Shown: in pieces, positions 9,418-18,286 of the stretch
How the letters are laid out: every line of letters begins with the position of its first letter
How positions within the stretch are numbered: the first letter of the stretch is position 1
DNA from: Actinobacillus porcitonsillarum
Lineage (GTDB): Bacteria > Pseudomonadota > Gammaproteobacteria > Enterobacterales > Pasteurellaceae
Direction: 5' to 3'
Assembly: GCF_003101015.1 (NCBI RefSeq)
Contig: NZ_CP029206.1
Span: forward strand, 62,001-126,000
DNA: 64,000 nucleotides
The notes under the pieces: generated by a model
The model's database searches: none
Told to the model about the DNA's origin: nothing
The model's input: only the letters and a program-made list of their open reading frames with translations
Position numbers and translations under genes: made by a program

Positions 9418-10014
9418 TCACAAAATCGCTCGCTCAAATAACATTTTCAGATTTTTAATTAAATGCAAAGGGTTAAGTTCTCTATTATGTTCAAAACTAA
9501 AAGTCATTGAAGCAATCGCAAATGAGGCATATAAGTGTCCTTGATATTCTAGATCGATTAATTCATCTTGCTTCACTTCTTTAGATAATTCTTCCACATA
9601 ACGTTGCTTAATGATTTTGTACATATCCTGTTTTAGATGAATTTTGGGCGTTTCAATTTTCCACAGCAGCTTAATTTTTTCACGGTTTTGAATAATCAGT
9701 GGTGCGGCTTTTTCTGCAAAAACTAATGAGGTTTCGGTAAAACGTTGTTCTAATAAAGGCAAAAAAACGGTTTGTTTAAATTCTTCGACAAGCTGTCGAG
9801 CCAAGGTATCTTTATTCGCATAGTGTTTATAGAATGTGGTGCGGTTAATTTGTGCGCCATCTAAAATATCTTGGATCGTAATCTCTTGATAATCTTTTTC
9901 TTCCAATAAGCTGAAAAACGCCTGATGAATACTTTTCGCGGTTTTAATGACTCGAATATCGTTTTTATTCATTTCATTTGCCTTCTTTTCTATTTGTTGT
10001 CTTTTTATCTGCAT
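9418..10014 (-). CDS. TetR-family transcriptional regulator
   Basis: A 198-residue protein with an N-terminal helix-turn-helix (about residues 30-70: ITIQDILDGAQINRTTFYKH, then YANKDTLARQL) and a helical ligand/dimer domain. An internal start MNKNDIRVIK at 9972, behind AAGAAGG, is equally plausible and would give 184 residues. It is divergent from a four-gene export operon at 10158-16482, so it is most likely its local repressor. Repeated GATAAGCAACA motifs in the shared intergenic region are candidate operators. The inducer is unknown. Confidence 0.88.
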   Translation of the reverse strand: MQIKRQQIEKKANEMNKNDIRVIKTAKSIHQAFFSLLEEKDYQEITIQDILDGAQINRTTFYKHYANKDTLARQLVEEFKQTVFLPLLEQRFTETSLVFAEKAAPLIIQNREKIKLLWKIETPKIHLKQDMYKIIKQRYVEELSKEVKQDELIDLEYQGHLYASFAIASMTFSFEHNRELNPLHLIKNLKMLFERAIL

Positions 10015-10027
10015 TCTTTTTGAACAG

Positions 10028-10081
10028 GATAAGCAACAAAATATCGTTTTTTATCGAGATAAGCAACATTTTATTGTTTTT
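10028..10081. promoter_or_regulatory. Candidate TetR operator: 30-bp spaced direct repeats
   Basis: GATAAGCAACA begins at 10028 and again at 10058, exactly 30 bases apart. Each copy is followed by an A/T stretch and a run of T residues. The pair lies between the divergent regulator and the export operon, where an operator would be expected. Binding is inferred. Confidence 0.55.
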
Positions 10082-10157
10082 TGATGATTGAGCCAAATTT
10101 TCTATTTTCCTAAACTACCTTTAACTTTATCAGAATGTTGAAAATGTAGAGGCGAAG

Positions 10158-11219
10158 ATGAAAAAAGTATTGATTGCACTGCTAGTGCTAGCGGCTATTG
10201 GCGGCGGTGTTTATTGGAAGCAAACACAAAGCCAAGCAAAGTTACCTGAAGGTATTGCCAGTGTAAACGGGCGTTTGACGGTAGATCGTGTTGATGTAGC
10301 AACGCTTTATGCAGGGCGTGTGGAAGAAATGTTGGTCAAAGAAGGCGAAGATGTGGAGAAAAATCAAGCCCTTGCTCGTCTTTCTTCCAGCCAAATTGAG
10401 AGCCAAGTGAATGCGACTTCAGCACAAATTGAAGCGATGCAGGCACAAGTTGCACAAGCGAAAGCCCAAAAGCAACGTGCGCTGGAAACCGTCAGCCGTG
10501 CGAACGCTGAAATTAATGCCCAACAGCAACAGTTAAGCATGGCGAAATTGGAATTGGATAATGCTAAAAAGCTACGCCGTGATAATTTGATTTCTGCCAG
10601 CGAATTAGAACGCCGTCAAGCCAATTATAAAGTGGCACAATCAGCGATTGATACGGCAAAAGCCGCACGAGCCGAAGCACAAGCAACCGTAAGCCAAGCG
10701 GATGCAACCATTTCCCAAGCGCAAGCGATGGTTGAAAGAGCCAAAGCCGATGCGCAAAATGCCCAATCTCAAAATGAAGATATGCTTATTCGTTCGCCGT
10801 TAAGCGGACGTGTGGAATATCAGCTTGCCGATGTGGGCAATGTACTTGGTGTGGGCGGTAAAGTGGCCAGCATTTTGGACTTAGATGATGTGTATATCAA
10901 TGTATTTTTACCTTCTTATCAAGCTAATCAAGTGAAAATCGGCGATGACGCCCGTGTTATTGTTGATGGCGTGGAGGCGGTTTTCCCTGCCAAGGTAAGC
11001 TATGTTTCTTCACAAGCTCAATTTACGCCGAAATCGGTGGAAACTGCGGAAGAACGCACCAAAATGATGTTCAAAATCAAGCTACAAATTCCCGAAGAGA
11101 TCGTAAAACAAAATCCAGCATTCTTTAAAGGCGGTATGACCGCAATGGGATATGTGAAATACGATGCAAGTATCGACTGGTCGGAAGCCCTCAACGTTAA
11201 ATTGCCATCAGAAAAATAA
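10158..11219 (+). CDS. HlyD-type membrane fusion protein of an ABC exporter
   Basis: A periplasmic adaptor linking an inner-membrane ABC exporter to an outer-membrane channel. The 353-residue protein has an N-terminal membrane anchor MKKVLIALLVLAAIGGGVYW, a lipoyl half (VDVATLYAGRVEEMLVKEGE), a long Ala/Gln-rich coiled coil (about residues 85-205, many QAQ/AKA heptads), a second lipoyl half (IRSPLSGRVEYQLADVGNV) and a beta-barrel domain. It resembles E. coli YhiI. The start ATG follows AGAGGCG. The downstream ATPase begins 13 bases later, so the genes are co-transcribed. Confidence 0.93.
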   Translation: MKKVLIALLVLAAIGGGVYWKQTQSQAKLPEGIASVNGRLTVDRVDVATLYAGRVEEMLVKEGEDVEKNQALARLSSSQIESQVNATSAQIEAMQAQVAQAKAQKQRALETVSRANAEINAQQQQLSMAKLELDNAKKLRRDNLISASELERRQANYKVAQSAIDTAKAARAEAQATVSQADATISQAQAMVERAKADAQNAQSQNEDMLIRSPLSGRVEYQLADVGNVLGVGGKVASILDLDDVYINVFLPSYQANQVKIGDDARVIVDGVEAVFPAKVSYVSSQAQFTPKSVETAEERTKMMFKIKLQIPEEIVKQNPAFFKGGMTAMGYVKYDASIDWSEALNVKLPSEK

Positions 11220-11231
11220 TGTGGAAATACT

Positions 11232-13961
11232 ATGAATTTCGCTATTTCAATCCAACATCTTTCTCATCAATACGGCAAAACACAGGCGCTGAAAGAGGTA
11301 TCGCTACAAATTCCTCAAGGAGTGACAGTGGGGCTGATTGGACCTGACGGCGTAGGGAAATCAACCTTGCTTTCGCTGATTTCAGGGGTAAAAATCTTAC
11401 AACAGGGCGATATTTCGGTGTTCGGCTTAAACATTGCCGACAGCAAAGCGCGCGATCAGCTCTCCCATAAAATTGCTTTTATGCCGCAAGGATTGGGGAA
11501 AAACCTCTATCCGACCCTCTCTATTTATGAAAATATTGAGTTTCATGCCCGTCTTTACAGCTTGCCGAAAGCCTACCGCCAAGCGCGGATCGATCGGTTA
11601 TTGCAAGCGACAGGCTTGCTACCTTTTGCTGATCGCCCGGCGGGGAAATTATCGGGCGGGATGAAGCAGAAACTCAGTTTATGTTGTGCATTGGTACATA
11701 GCCCCGATTTGCTCATTTTGGACGAACCGACCACCGGCGTAGATCCGCTTTCCCGCCGTCAATTTTGGGAATTGGTGGAGAGTTTACGCCAAGAAAGCCC
11801 GACAATGACCGTGATTGTTGCCACCGCTTACATTGATGAAGCTGAAGGGTTTGAGCATTTGATTGCGATGGACGATGGCAAAATCATTGCCGATAAGCCG
11901 ACCCGCCAAGTGATGCAAGAAACGAACAGTGAGACTTTAGAGCAAGCCTATATTAAATTGCTACCGCCTGAAAAACGAGGAGCGGAGAACGGCTTAGTTA
12001 TTCCGCCTTTTATCCCGAACCCGAACGAACCACCGGCAATACAAGCGGTCGGTTTAACCAAAAAATTTGCAAATTTTGTGTCGGTGGATAATGTGAGTTT
12101 CACCATTCCAAGAGGCGAGATTTTTGGCTTTTTAGGCTCAAACGGTTGCGGTAAATCCACCACAATGAAAATGCTAACCGGCTTACTTGAGCCAACGGAA
12201 GGCTCGGCAACCTTGCTTGGGCAGCCAATTGATGCCGGCGATATCAATACCCGTAAAAAAGTGGGCTATATGTCGCAAGCCTTTTCACTCTATGAAGAGC
12301 TTACCGTGCGAGAAAATTTACTCTTACACGCCAAATTGTATCAAATCGAACCTTCGCAGTGGGATCACTACGTTCAGCGATCACTGGCGCAATTTCATCT
12401 GGTTGAATTTGCCGAACAAACACCGGCTTCGTTGCCGTTGGGCATTCGCCAACGGTTGCAACTGGCTGCCGCCTGTTTACATCAGCCGGAAGTGTTAATT
12501 TTGGACGAACCCACATCGGGGGTTGATCCTGCCGCACGAGATATGTTTTGGGAATATCTGATTAAACTGTCTCGGGAAGATAAGATCACGATTTTCGTCA
12601 CCACCCATTTTATGAATGAAGCGGCTCGTTGCGACCGTATTTCGCTTATGCACCGAGGCAAAGTATTGGGCGTGGGCACACCGGAAGAGTTACGGATTGA
12701 AAAAAACACCGCCACGCTGGAAGAAGCCTTTATTCGTTATTTGGAAGAACAAGCGGACGAGATTAGCCAACCTCAATCACAAGATACTCAAAAAAATACG
12801 CAAAACGAACCGCACTTTACTTCGCCACAAGCGGTCGGATTGTTTGCTTGGTTTGCAATGGTTTGGACTTTCGCCCTGCGTGAGAGCAAAGAGCTATTAC
12901 GAGATAATATCCGCTTGTTGTTTGCAATTGGTGGCCCTGCCATTATGTTATTAGCGATGGCATCGAGTATTTCATTTGATATTAACCCGCTGAAATTTAC
13001 GGTGTTGGATCACGACAACAGCTCGGAAAGCCGCCGATTAGTCGAGTATTTTCGTGGTTCGCCTTATTTTATTGAACAGCCTGAAATTTATTCCACAGCA
13101 GAGATTGATCGGGTGTTAAAAAGCGCCGAAGTCAAATTGGTGCTGGAAATTCCGGCAGAGTTCGGGCGTTCGATCTTAAAAGGTCAAATCACGCCAATCG
13201 GGATTTTTATTGACGGAGCGTTTCCGTCCACGGCGGAAAATTTGAAATCGTCGGCAAACGGTGTGCTTGCACAATATGTACGGGAGAATTTTCCTGCTAC
13301 AGCAAATTCAACGACATCATCGTTGATTGAACCCCGTTTTATGTATAACCAAGATTTTAAAAGCATTTTTGTGATTACTCCGGGTGTGATTATGTTAGCG
13401 ATGATGATGGTACCTTCGATGATGACTGCATTGGGGATCGTCCGGGAGAAAGAGATTGGTTCGATTATGAATTTATACGGTTCGCCTGCGAGTAAATTGC
13501 AATTCTTATTAGGCAAGCAGTTACCTTATATCGTTTTGGCATTTTTAAGTTATTTGGTACTGATTTTTATCGCCGTCGTCATCTTCGGTGTGCCGATAAA
13601 AGGCTCGGTTTGGGCTATGTTTTTAGGGGCGTTATTGGTTGTTACTGCTTCAACAGGCTTTGGTTTAGTGGTCTCTAGCTTTGTAAAATCACAGGTTGCG
13701 GCACTTTTTGCCACCGCCATTTTAGTTATGGTGCCTACCTTGAATTTCTCAGGAATGATGTATCCAACAGCGACACTCCCCACATCAACCTACGTTATCG
13801 CTCATCTTTTCCCCGGTGCGTGGTTTCAGTTGATTAGTTTAGGCGGATTTACCAAAGGATTGGGCTTTTATGATTTTATTGCCAACTATGGCGCTTTAGT
13901 TGTCATTTATTCGGTCTATTTAATCTTGGCATCCTTATCATTGAAAAAACAGGAGAAATAA
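11232..13961 (+). CDS. rbbA: RbbA-type fused double ATPase/ABC-2 permease
   Basis: A 909-residue fusion of two ABC ATPase domains and one ABC-2 permease, the RbbA (YhiH) architecture. Domain 1 (about 1-240) has Walker A GPDGVGKSTL, signature LSGGMKQKLSL and Walker B LLILDEPTTG. Domain 2 (about 270-500) has Walker A GSNGCGKSTT and Walker B VLILDEPTSG, but a degenerate signature LPLGIRQRLQL, as in E. coli RbbA. The C-terminal permease has a first helix near residues 560-580, a periplasmic loop and five more helices. E. coli RbbA has been reported as ribosome-associated; in this operon a drug or toxic-compound exporter is the simpler reading. USS 10-mers lie at 12041 and 12827. Confidence 0.92.
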   Translation: MNFAISIQHLSHQYGKTQALKEVSLQIPQGVTVGLIGPDGVGKSTLLSLISGVKILQQGDISVFGLNIADSKARDQLSHKIAFMPQGLGKNLYPTLSIYENIEFHARLYSLPKAYRQARIDRLLQATGLLPFADRPAGKLSGGMKQKLSLCCALVHSPDLLILDEPTTGVDPLSRRQFWELVESLRQESPTMTVIVATAYIDEAEGFEHLIAMDDGKIIADKPTRQVMQETNSETLEQAYIKLLPPEKRGAENGLVIPPFIPNPNEPPAIQAVGLTKKFANFVSVDNVSFTIPRGEIFGFLGSNGCGKSTTMKMLTGLLEPTEGSATLLGQPIDAGDINTRKKVGYMSQAFSLYEELTVRENLLLHAKLYQIEPSQWDHYVQRSLAQFHLVEFAEQTPASLPLGIRQRLQLAAACLHQPEVLILDEPTSGVDPAARDMFWEYLIKLSREDKITIFVTTHFMNEAARCDRISLMHRGKVLGVGTPEELRIEKNTATLEEAFIRYLEEQADEISQPQSQDTQKNTQNEPHFTSPQAVGLFAWFAMVWTFALRESKELLRDNIRLLFAIGGPAIMLLAMASSISFDINPLKFTVLDHDNSSESRRLVEYFRGSPYFIEQPEIYSTAEIDRVLKSAEVKLVLEIPAEFGRSILKGQITPIGIFIDGAFPSTAENLKSSANGVLAQYVRENFPATANSTTSSLIEPRFMYNQDFKSIFVITPGVIMLAMMMVPSMMTALGIVREKEIGSIMNLYGSPASKLQFLLGKQLPYIVLAFLSYLVLIFIAVVIFGVPIKGSVWAMFLGALLVVTASTGFGLVVSSFVKSQVAALFATAILVMVPTLNFSGMMYPTATLPTSTYVIAHLFPGAWFQLISLGGFTKGLGFYDFIANYGALVVIYSVYLILASLSLKKQEK

Positions 13962-13962
13962 G

Positions 13963-15084
13963 ATGCGTTGGTTAAAGAATGTGATCTATTTGTCGAAAAA
14001 AGAGTTTTCGAGTTTGTTTTCGGATCTGACGCTGATTGCTTTGATTTTATATATGTTCAGTATGGCGCTTTATACTATTGCCAATATGCCGACGACGGAG
14101 CTGAAAAATGCGGCAGTTGCGGTGGTAGATAATGATCGTTCAACCTTGTCTTATCGTTTAAGAGACAGCTTGATTGAGCCAAATTTCAAAAACGTACAGG
14201 AAATCTCGGCAAATGAAGTGGATCGGGCAATGGATACTGGTGCTTATACCTTTGTGTTGGAAATTCCGCCGAATTTCGAGCGGGATATGTTGAAGGGCTT
14301 ATCGCCGAAAATTCAGCTGTTGATTGATGCCACGGCGATGACCCAAGCCGGTGTAGGGAGTAACTATATTGCGCAAATTTTTAATCAAGAAGTGGCACAA
14401 TATTTGGGATTAAATTCAGCTTCGTTAGATAACCTTGCGACAATCAACGTACTGTACAATCCAAACCATTCGAGCAAATGGCTCATGGGCACAATGCAAA
14501 TTGTCGGAAACTTAAATTTACTGGTGTTGCTATTAGTTGGAGCAGCAGTTATCCGCGAACGTGAGCGAGGAACCATTGAACATCTCTTGGTGATGCCCGT
14601 GACTTCAAGTGAAATTGCCGTGGCTAAAATTGTTGCGAACGGTTTGGTATTATTGACCGTTGCAATGCTTTCACTCACCTTTATGGTGCGAGGGGTATTA
14701 GGCGTACCGATTGCTTGGAGTTCATTTCCTTTATTTGCGTTAGGCGCGATAGCATTTTTATTCTCGATTTCATCATTGGGTATTTTATTGGCAATCATTG
14801 CCCCAACAATGCCACAGTTCGGTTTGCTCTGTATTCCGACATATATGGTGATGTATATGCTGTCCGGCACGAATTCGCCGACTGAAAATATGCCGGAACT
14901 TGCCCAACAGATTACACAATTTTCCCCGACAACCGTATTTGGCGCATATACGCAAGACGTTCTTTTTAGGGGCGCAGGGTTTGAACTCGTTTGGGAACAA
15001 TTACTAAAAATGATTGTACTGGGATTAGGATTTTTAGCGATCGCACTTTCTCAATTCAGAACGATGTTATCAAGACAAGGATAA
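13963..15084 (+). CDS. yhhJ: ABC-2 type permease, YhhJ-like
   Basis: A 373-residue inner-membrane protein with an N-terminal helix (LTLIALILYMFSMALYTI), a large periplasmic domain (about residues 50-175) and a five-to-six helix C-terminal bundle containing VIRERERGTIEHLLVMPVTS, the conserved cytoplasmic motif of ABC-2 permeases. It starts one base after the rbbA stop. With the permease half of RbbA it should form the transmembrane heterodimer. Confidence 0.9.
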   Translation: MRWLKNVIYLSKKEFSSLFSDLTLIALILYMFSMALYTIANMPTTELKNAAVAVVDNDRSTLSYRLRDSLIEPNFKNVQEISANEVDRAMDTGAYTFVLEIPPNFERDMLKGLSPKIQLLIDATAMTQAGVGSNYIAQIFNQEVAQYLGLNSASLDNLATINVLYNPNHSSKWLMGTMQIVGNLNLLVLLLVGAAVIRERERGTIEHLLVMPVTSSEIAVAKIVANGLVLLTVAMLSLTFMVRGVLGVPIAWSSFPLFALGAIAFLFSISSLGILLAIIAPTMPQFGLLCIPTYMVMYMLSGTNSPTENMPELAQQITQFSPTTVFGAYTQDVLFRGAGFELVWEQLLKMIVLGLGFLAIALSQFRTMLSRQG

Positions 15085-15087
15085 ACA

Positions 15088-16482
15088 ATGAAAACCGTTA
15101 AATTAACAACAATTGCAATTTTTATCGCATTTCTGACCGCTTGTAATGCGACACAAGTCGATACCCAATCTACTGTTACCTTGCCAACACAGTTTGAACA
15201 AACGGCACAGGCAACGGGTTCGCAAAACGTACAGCAATGGTGGCAGAACTGGCAAGATCCGCAATTAAGCCGTTTAATTGAACAAGGGCTACAAAATAAT
15301 TTGGATATTGCCTTAGCCCAAACACGCTTAAAAGAAGCACAGGCAAACAGCCAATATGCGGAAGCGGATATGGGCGTGAATGTCGGTTTAAACGGCTCAA
15401 TAAGTGGCGGGATCAGTAATATCAATAGCGGTATTATAAACCCGTCTTCCGGTCGAAGCGGTGGCGGATACGGCGGCTTTTCCGCCTCGTGGGAGCCGGA
15501 TATTTTCGGGCAAAAACGCAGTGATGCCGATGCGGCTTACTATGCGGCACTCGGGCAACAAGAACAGCTTTACGGCACGCAGTTGTTGGTTGCCAGCCAA
15601 ATTGCCGATAACTACTTTAAAATCTTTGCCACCGAACAACAAAAGGCGTTGATTTCGCAGAACTTAACCGTGTTAGCCGAGTTGCAACGCTATATTCAAG
15701 GGCGTTTCAATGCAGGGCAAGCAACGGCTTATGAAGTGAATGAAATTGCGGCACAAATCGCCGCACTTCAAGCAAAACAAACGACATTAACCGCACAAGC
15801 GGTCAGTTTTGAACGCAATATTGCCATTTTGCTCGGGCAAACGCCGCAAGGTTTTCATCTTGTAAAACAGGGTAATCCGCTGGCTAAAATCCCAAATCCG
15901 CCAGCAGGGCAACAACCAAGCGATGTTATTAACCGCCGTCCTGATTTACGTGCCAACGCTCAACAAATTCGTGCTTATAGTGCCAAGCTTGCCAGTGCGA
16001 AAGCGGATCTTTTACCACGCTTTGATATTCAATTTCTCGGACAAGGCGGGAGAATTGGGCTGAATAATGATCTGTCGCATTTATCCGGTATTGGTAGTTT
16101 TGTCAGCGCCGGCGTCCAGTTGCCGATTTTTACTAACGGACGAATTGAAGCCAACATTGATGCTGCCAATGCCCGTTTAAAAGGTGTGGTAATTCAATAT
16201 GATAAAACCTTACTCACAGCGCTTGCAGAAGTAGATAACAGTTACCAAATGCAACAAAGTTTGGCACGCCAAACGGCATTACTGACAAAAACCGTACAAC
16301 AAGCCCAAAAACAGGCGAAGGATAGTCAATTACTGTTCAAGCACGGCGATAAAACGTTGGATGTAGCACTACGCGCACAAATTTCTGCGTTGAATTACCA
16401 AGAACAACTGGTGCAATCTCGCTTGGCGCAAGCACAAAATTTATTAGCGGTGTATAAAGCGTTGGGCGGAGGTTGGCAATAA
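15088..16482 (+). CDS. TolC-like outer-membrane efflux lipoprotein (NodT family)
   Basis: A 464-residue outer-membrane channel subunit. The signal peptide ends in a lipobox FLTAC, so it is lipid-anchored like OprM/CusC rather than like TolC. Two repeats of the efflux-protein family are visible: QQWWQNWQDPQLSRLIEQGL, DIALAQTRLKEAQA, then DVINRRPDLRANAQQIRAYSAKL and a second beta/alpha half. It begins three bases after the permease stop and completes a self-contained export apparatus. USS at 15795. Confidence 0.92.
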   Translation: MKTVKLTTIAIFIAFLTACNATQVDTQSTVTLPTQFEQTAQATGSQNVQQWWQNWQDPQLSRLIEQGLQNNLDIALAQTRLKEAQANSQYAEADMGVNVGLNGSISGGISNINSGIINPSSGRSGGGYGGFSASWEPDIFGQKRSDADAAYYAALGQQEQLYGTQLLVASQIADNYFKIFATEQQKALISQNLTVLAELQRYIQGRFNAGQATAYEVNEIAAQIAALQAKQTTLTAQAVSFERNIAILLGQTPQGFHLVKQGNPLAKIPNPPAGQQPSDVINRRPDLRANAQQIRAYSAKLASAKADLLPRFDIQFLGQGGRIGLNNDLSHLSGIGSFVSAGVQLPIFTNGRIEANIDAANARLKGVVIQYDKTLLTALAEVDNSYQMQQSLARQTALLTKTVQQAQKQAKDSQLLFKHGDKTLDVALRAQISALNYQEQLVQSRLAQAQNLLAVYKALGGGWQ

Positions 16483-16489
16483 TGGATTT

Positions 16490-16499
16490 ACAAGCGGTC
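16490..16499 (+). repeat. DNA uptake signal sequence (Apl type)
   Basis: Perfect ACAAGCGGTC. Other perfect copies lie at 12041, 12827, 15795, 22720, 33385, 51025 (all +) and 34944-34953 (reverse). Many one-mismatch copies occur, often as inverted pairs between genes. Confidence 0.9.
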
Positions 16500-16529
16500 G
16501 GATTGCGCTAAAATTTTTCAAAAAAAGCA

Positions 16530-16730
16530 GTATTATTTGGCAGTTGCACAAAACAATTTAGCTTAAAGACATTCGCTCCCTCCGTTTACGGAGGGAGCTG
16601 CCGAAGGCTGAGGGAGGGAATATGATTTCCCCTCACCCTCCGAAAATCTTTCAGATTTTCTCCTCCCTCTCCCGTAAACGGGCGAGGGGAAGTTCAACGA
16701 AATAGATTTTATGCAACAACTACATAATAC
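16530..16730. mobile_element. Small inverted-repeat element A (MITE-like) with nested hairpins
   Basis: The ends GTATTATTTGGCAGTTGCAC (16530) and, reversed from 16730, GTATTATGTAGTTGTTGCAT form imperfect terminal inverted repeats of about 24 bases (roughly 18 identical). AAAAAAAG occurs on both sides (16520-16527 and 16733-16740), a possible 8-bp target duplication, though the low-complexity sequence makes this weak. The interior is filled by CCCTCC-type hairpins (16571-16692). No transposase is encoded. The same ends recur at 40402-40556 and 63329-63447. Confidence 0.55.
16571..16692. repeat. Cluster of CCCTCC/GGAGGG hairpins
   Basis: CCCTCCGT-TT-ACGGAGGG is followed by GCCGAAGGC, then CCTCACCCTCC, an inner palindrome AAAATC-TTTCA-GATTTT, CTCCTCCCTCTCCC and GTAAACGGGCGAGGGG. 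The outer arms match the repeats at 5042-5078 and 51430-51592, while the inner palindrome is specific to this copy. Confidence 0.6.
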
Positions 16731-16770
16731 CGAAAAAAAGTATGATCTCACCGCTTATCTGCTTGGATAA

Positions 16771-18129
16771 ATGTTTATGTTGAAGAAAATTTTAACCACA
16801 ATTTCTGTTTTGCTACTCTCGGCGTGTAACTCTATGTTGTTTCAACCCATTGAAACCATTAGTCAAATTACGCCAAATCAAGGATATCGAGCAAAAAATA
16901 TCATAGAAAAACATCAAGATGGCGATTTAATTATTTTGATGTTATCTGGTGGTGGAAGCCGAGCAGCTGCGCTTGGTTACGGTGTATTAGAACAATTTAA
17001 ACAGACAAAAATTGGAACAAATCCATTAAAAGCGAGCTTACTAGATAATATTGATTTAGTTTTCGGTGTATCTGGTGGTTCGGTGTTAGCCACATATTTT
17101 TCATTAGAAGGAAAAGATGTCGTACCGAAATTTGAAGATAAGTTCTTGAAAACCGATTTCCAAAGCCAGCTTACCAGTCAAATTTTTTCATTTTCCAATT
17201 TACCTAAATTAACCTCTGATCAGTATGGGAGAGGCGATTTATTACAGGAGCAATTAAATCTTGCGTTATATAAAGGAAAAACCTTTGGCTATTTAGCGAA
17301 TCATCGTAAAGGTCCTTTTGTCATTGTTAGCGCAACAGATATGAGCTTGGGACAAAAAGTGATATTCACGCAAGAGTTTTTTGATGGTTTATGCTTAAAT
17401 TTAAGTGATGTAGAAGTCGCAAGAGCGGTGGCATCTTCAAGTTCTGTTCCGCTGATTTTTAGCCCTCTTACCTTCAATAATAACGGAGGTCGTTGTAATT
17501 ACCACCCGCCTGAAATTACTAAAATGGTAACGGCAATTACAGCTAATACACAAAAATCAAAAAATGTCGAAGAAATGCGAGAAACCCTTGCCTCTTATCA
17601 AGATAGTCAAAAACGTCCTTTTCTCCATTTGGTTGATGGCGGTTTAACTGATAATCTTGGATTATCCGCATTTACTGATAGCTATGATCTCATTGGTAAA
17701 GAAGGGTTGTATAAAACGGCATTAGCTACGAAGTTAAAACGTATTGTGATTATTAGTGTGAATGCTCAAAATGAGGTAACCAGTGAAATAGATCAATCGG
17801 CAAATATTCCTCAAACAAGGGATGTGGTTAATACTATCGTGAATGTTCCTATTGATCGTAATACGCAAACTACATTACGCCGTTTTCGTGAATTAGCTGA
17901 TGAATGGAATAAAATGATGTTAAAACAGCCAGCGGATAAACGAGTTGAATTACATTTTGTCAGTATTGCTTTAAAAGATTTACCTGAATCACCGTTAAAA
18001 CAAGAAGTATTAAATATCAATACCTCTTTTTATTTGCCGAATAAGGATATTAATAAATTAAAACAAGCAGCTCAAATTTTGTTACAAAATTCTAAAGAAT
18101 ATCAGAGGTTATTAGAAGCATTGCGTTAA
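16771..18129 (+). CDS. Patatin-like phospholipase lipoprotein
   Basis: A 452-residue predicted serine lipase/acyl hydrolase. The signal peptide ends in lipobox LLLSAC, giving a lipid anchor. The patatin domain shows the oxyanion loop SGGGSRAAALGYG, the nucleophile elbow GVSGGS (Ser of GxSxG) and the catalytic Asp in VDGGLTDNLG, so the Ser-Asp dyad is intact. The start could be MFMLKK (16771) or MLKK (16777). It stands alone between the export operon and typA. Substrate and membrane orientation are unknown. Confidence 0.88.
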   Translation: MFMLKKILTTISVLLLSACNSMLFQPIETISQITPNQGYRAKNIIEKHQDGDLIILMLSGGGSRAAALGYGVLEQFKQTKIGTNPLKASLLDNIDLVFGVSGGSVLATYFSLEGKDVVPKFEDKFLKTDFQSQLTSQIFSFSNLPKLTSDQYGRGDLLQEQLNLALYKGKTFGYLANHRKGPFVIVSATDMSLGQKVIFTQEFFDGLCLNLSDVEVARAVASSSSVPLIFSPLTFNNNGGRCNYHPPEITKMVTAITANTQKSKNVEEMRETLASYQDSQKRPFLHLVDGGLTDNLGLSAFTDSYDLIGKEGLYKTALATKLKRIVIISVNAQNEVTSEIDQSANIPQTRDVVNTIVNVPIDRNTQTTLRRFRELADEWNKMMLKQPADKRVELHFVSIALKDLPESPLKQEVLNINTSFYLPNKDINKLKQAAQILLQNSKEYQRLLEALR

Positions 18130-18191
18130 AATTTGCAAATTTTTACGACAATATTACCGCTTGTTTTCTAGCCTATTGAGTGAAAACTCGG

Positions 18192-18224
18192 TATAATCTC
18201 CCGTCTTTTGTGATCTTCGTCACA
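18192..18224 (+). promoter_or_regulatory. typA promoter region with CRP-like site
   Basis: A TATAAT -10 hexamer (18192-18197) is followed by TGTGA-TCTTCG-TCACA (18209-18224), a perfect match to the two half-sites of a CRP box. The site lies downstream of that -10, so CRP would be expected to repress this start, unless another promoter is used. No clear -35 is visible. Confidence 0.6.
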
Positions 18225-18235
18225 ATTTAGGATTT

Positions 18236-18256
18236 GTAGGGTGGGATTTTCCCACC
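18236..18256. repeat. GTAG-headed REP variant, GGTGGGA stem
   Basis: GTAGGGTGGGA-TTT-TCCCACC is a short palindrome with the GTAG head but a stem unlike the GGGCGAAA type. It lies in the typA 5' untranslated region. Confidence 0.6.
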
Positions 18257-18286
18257 ATTTTTATATTTTTAAGTAAAGAAATTTCA

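Noticed and set aside
11948-13783. Several ORFs of 76-112 codons on both strands within rbbA
   Set aside because: Shadows of the long rbbA frame, which has continuous domain homology.
14385-14870. 161-codon minus-strand ORF
   Set aside because: Shadow of the ABC permease gene; no start context and no recognisable domain.
16520-16740. AAAAAAAG flanks of element A as a firm target duplication
   Set aside because: The sequence is low complexity and is offset by two bases from the terminal repeats; chance is likely.
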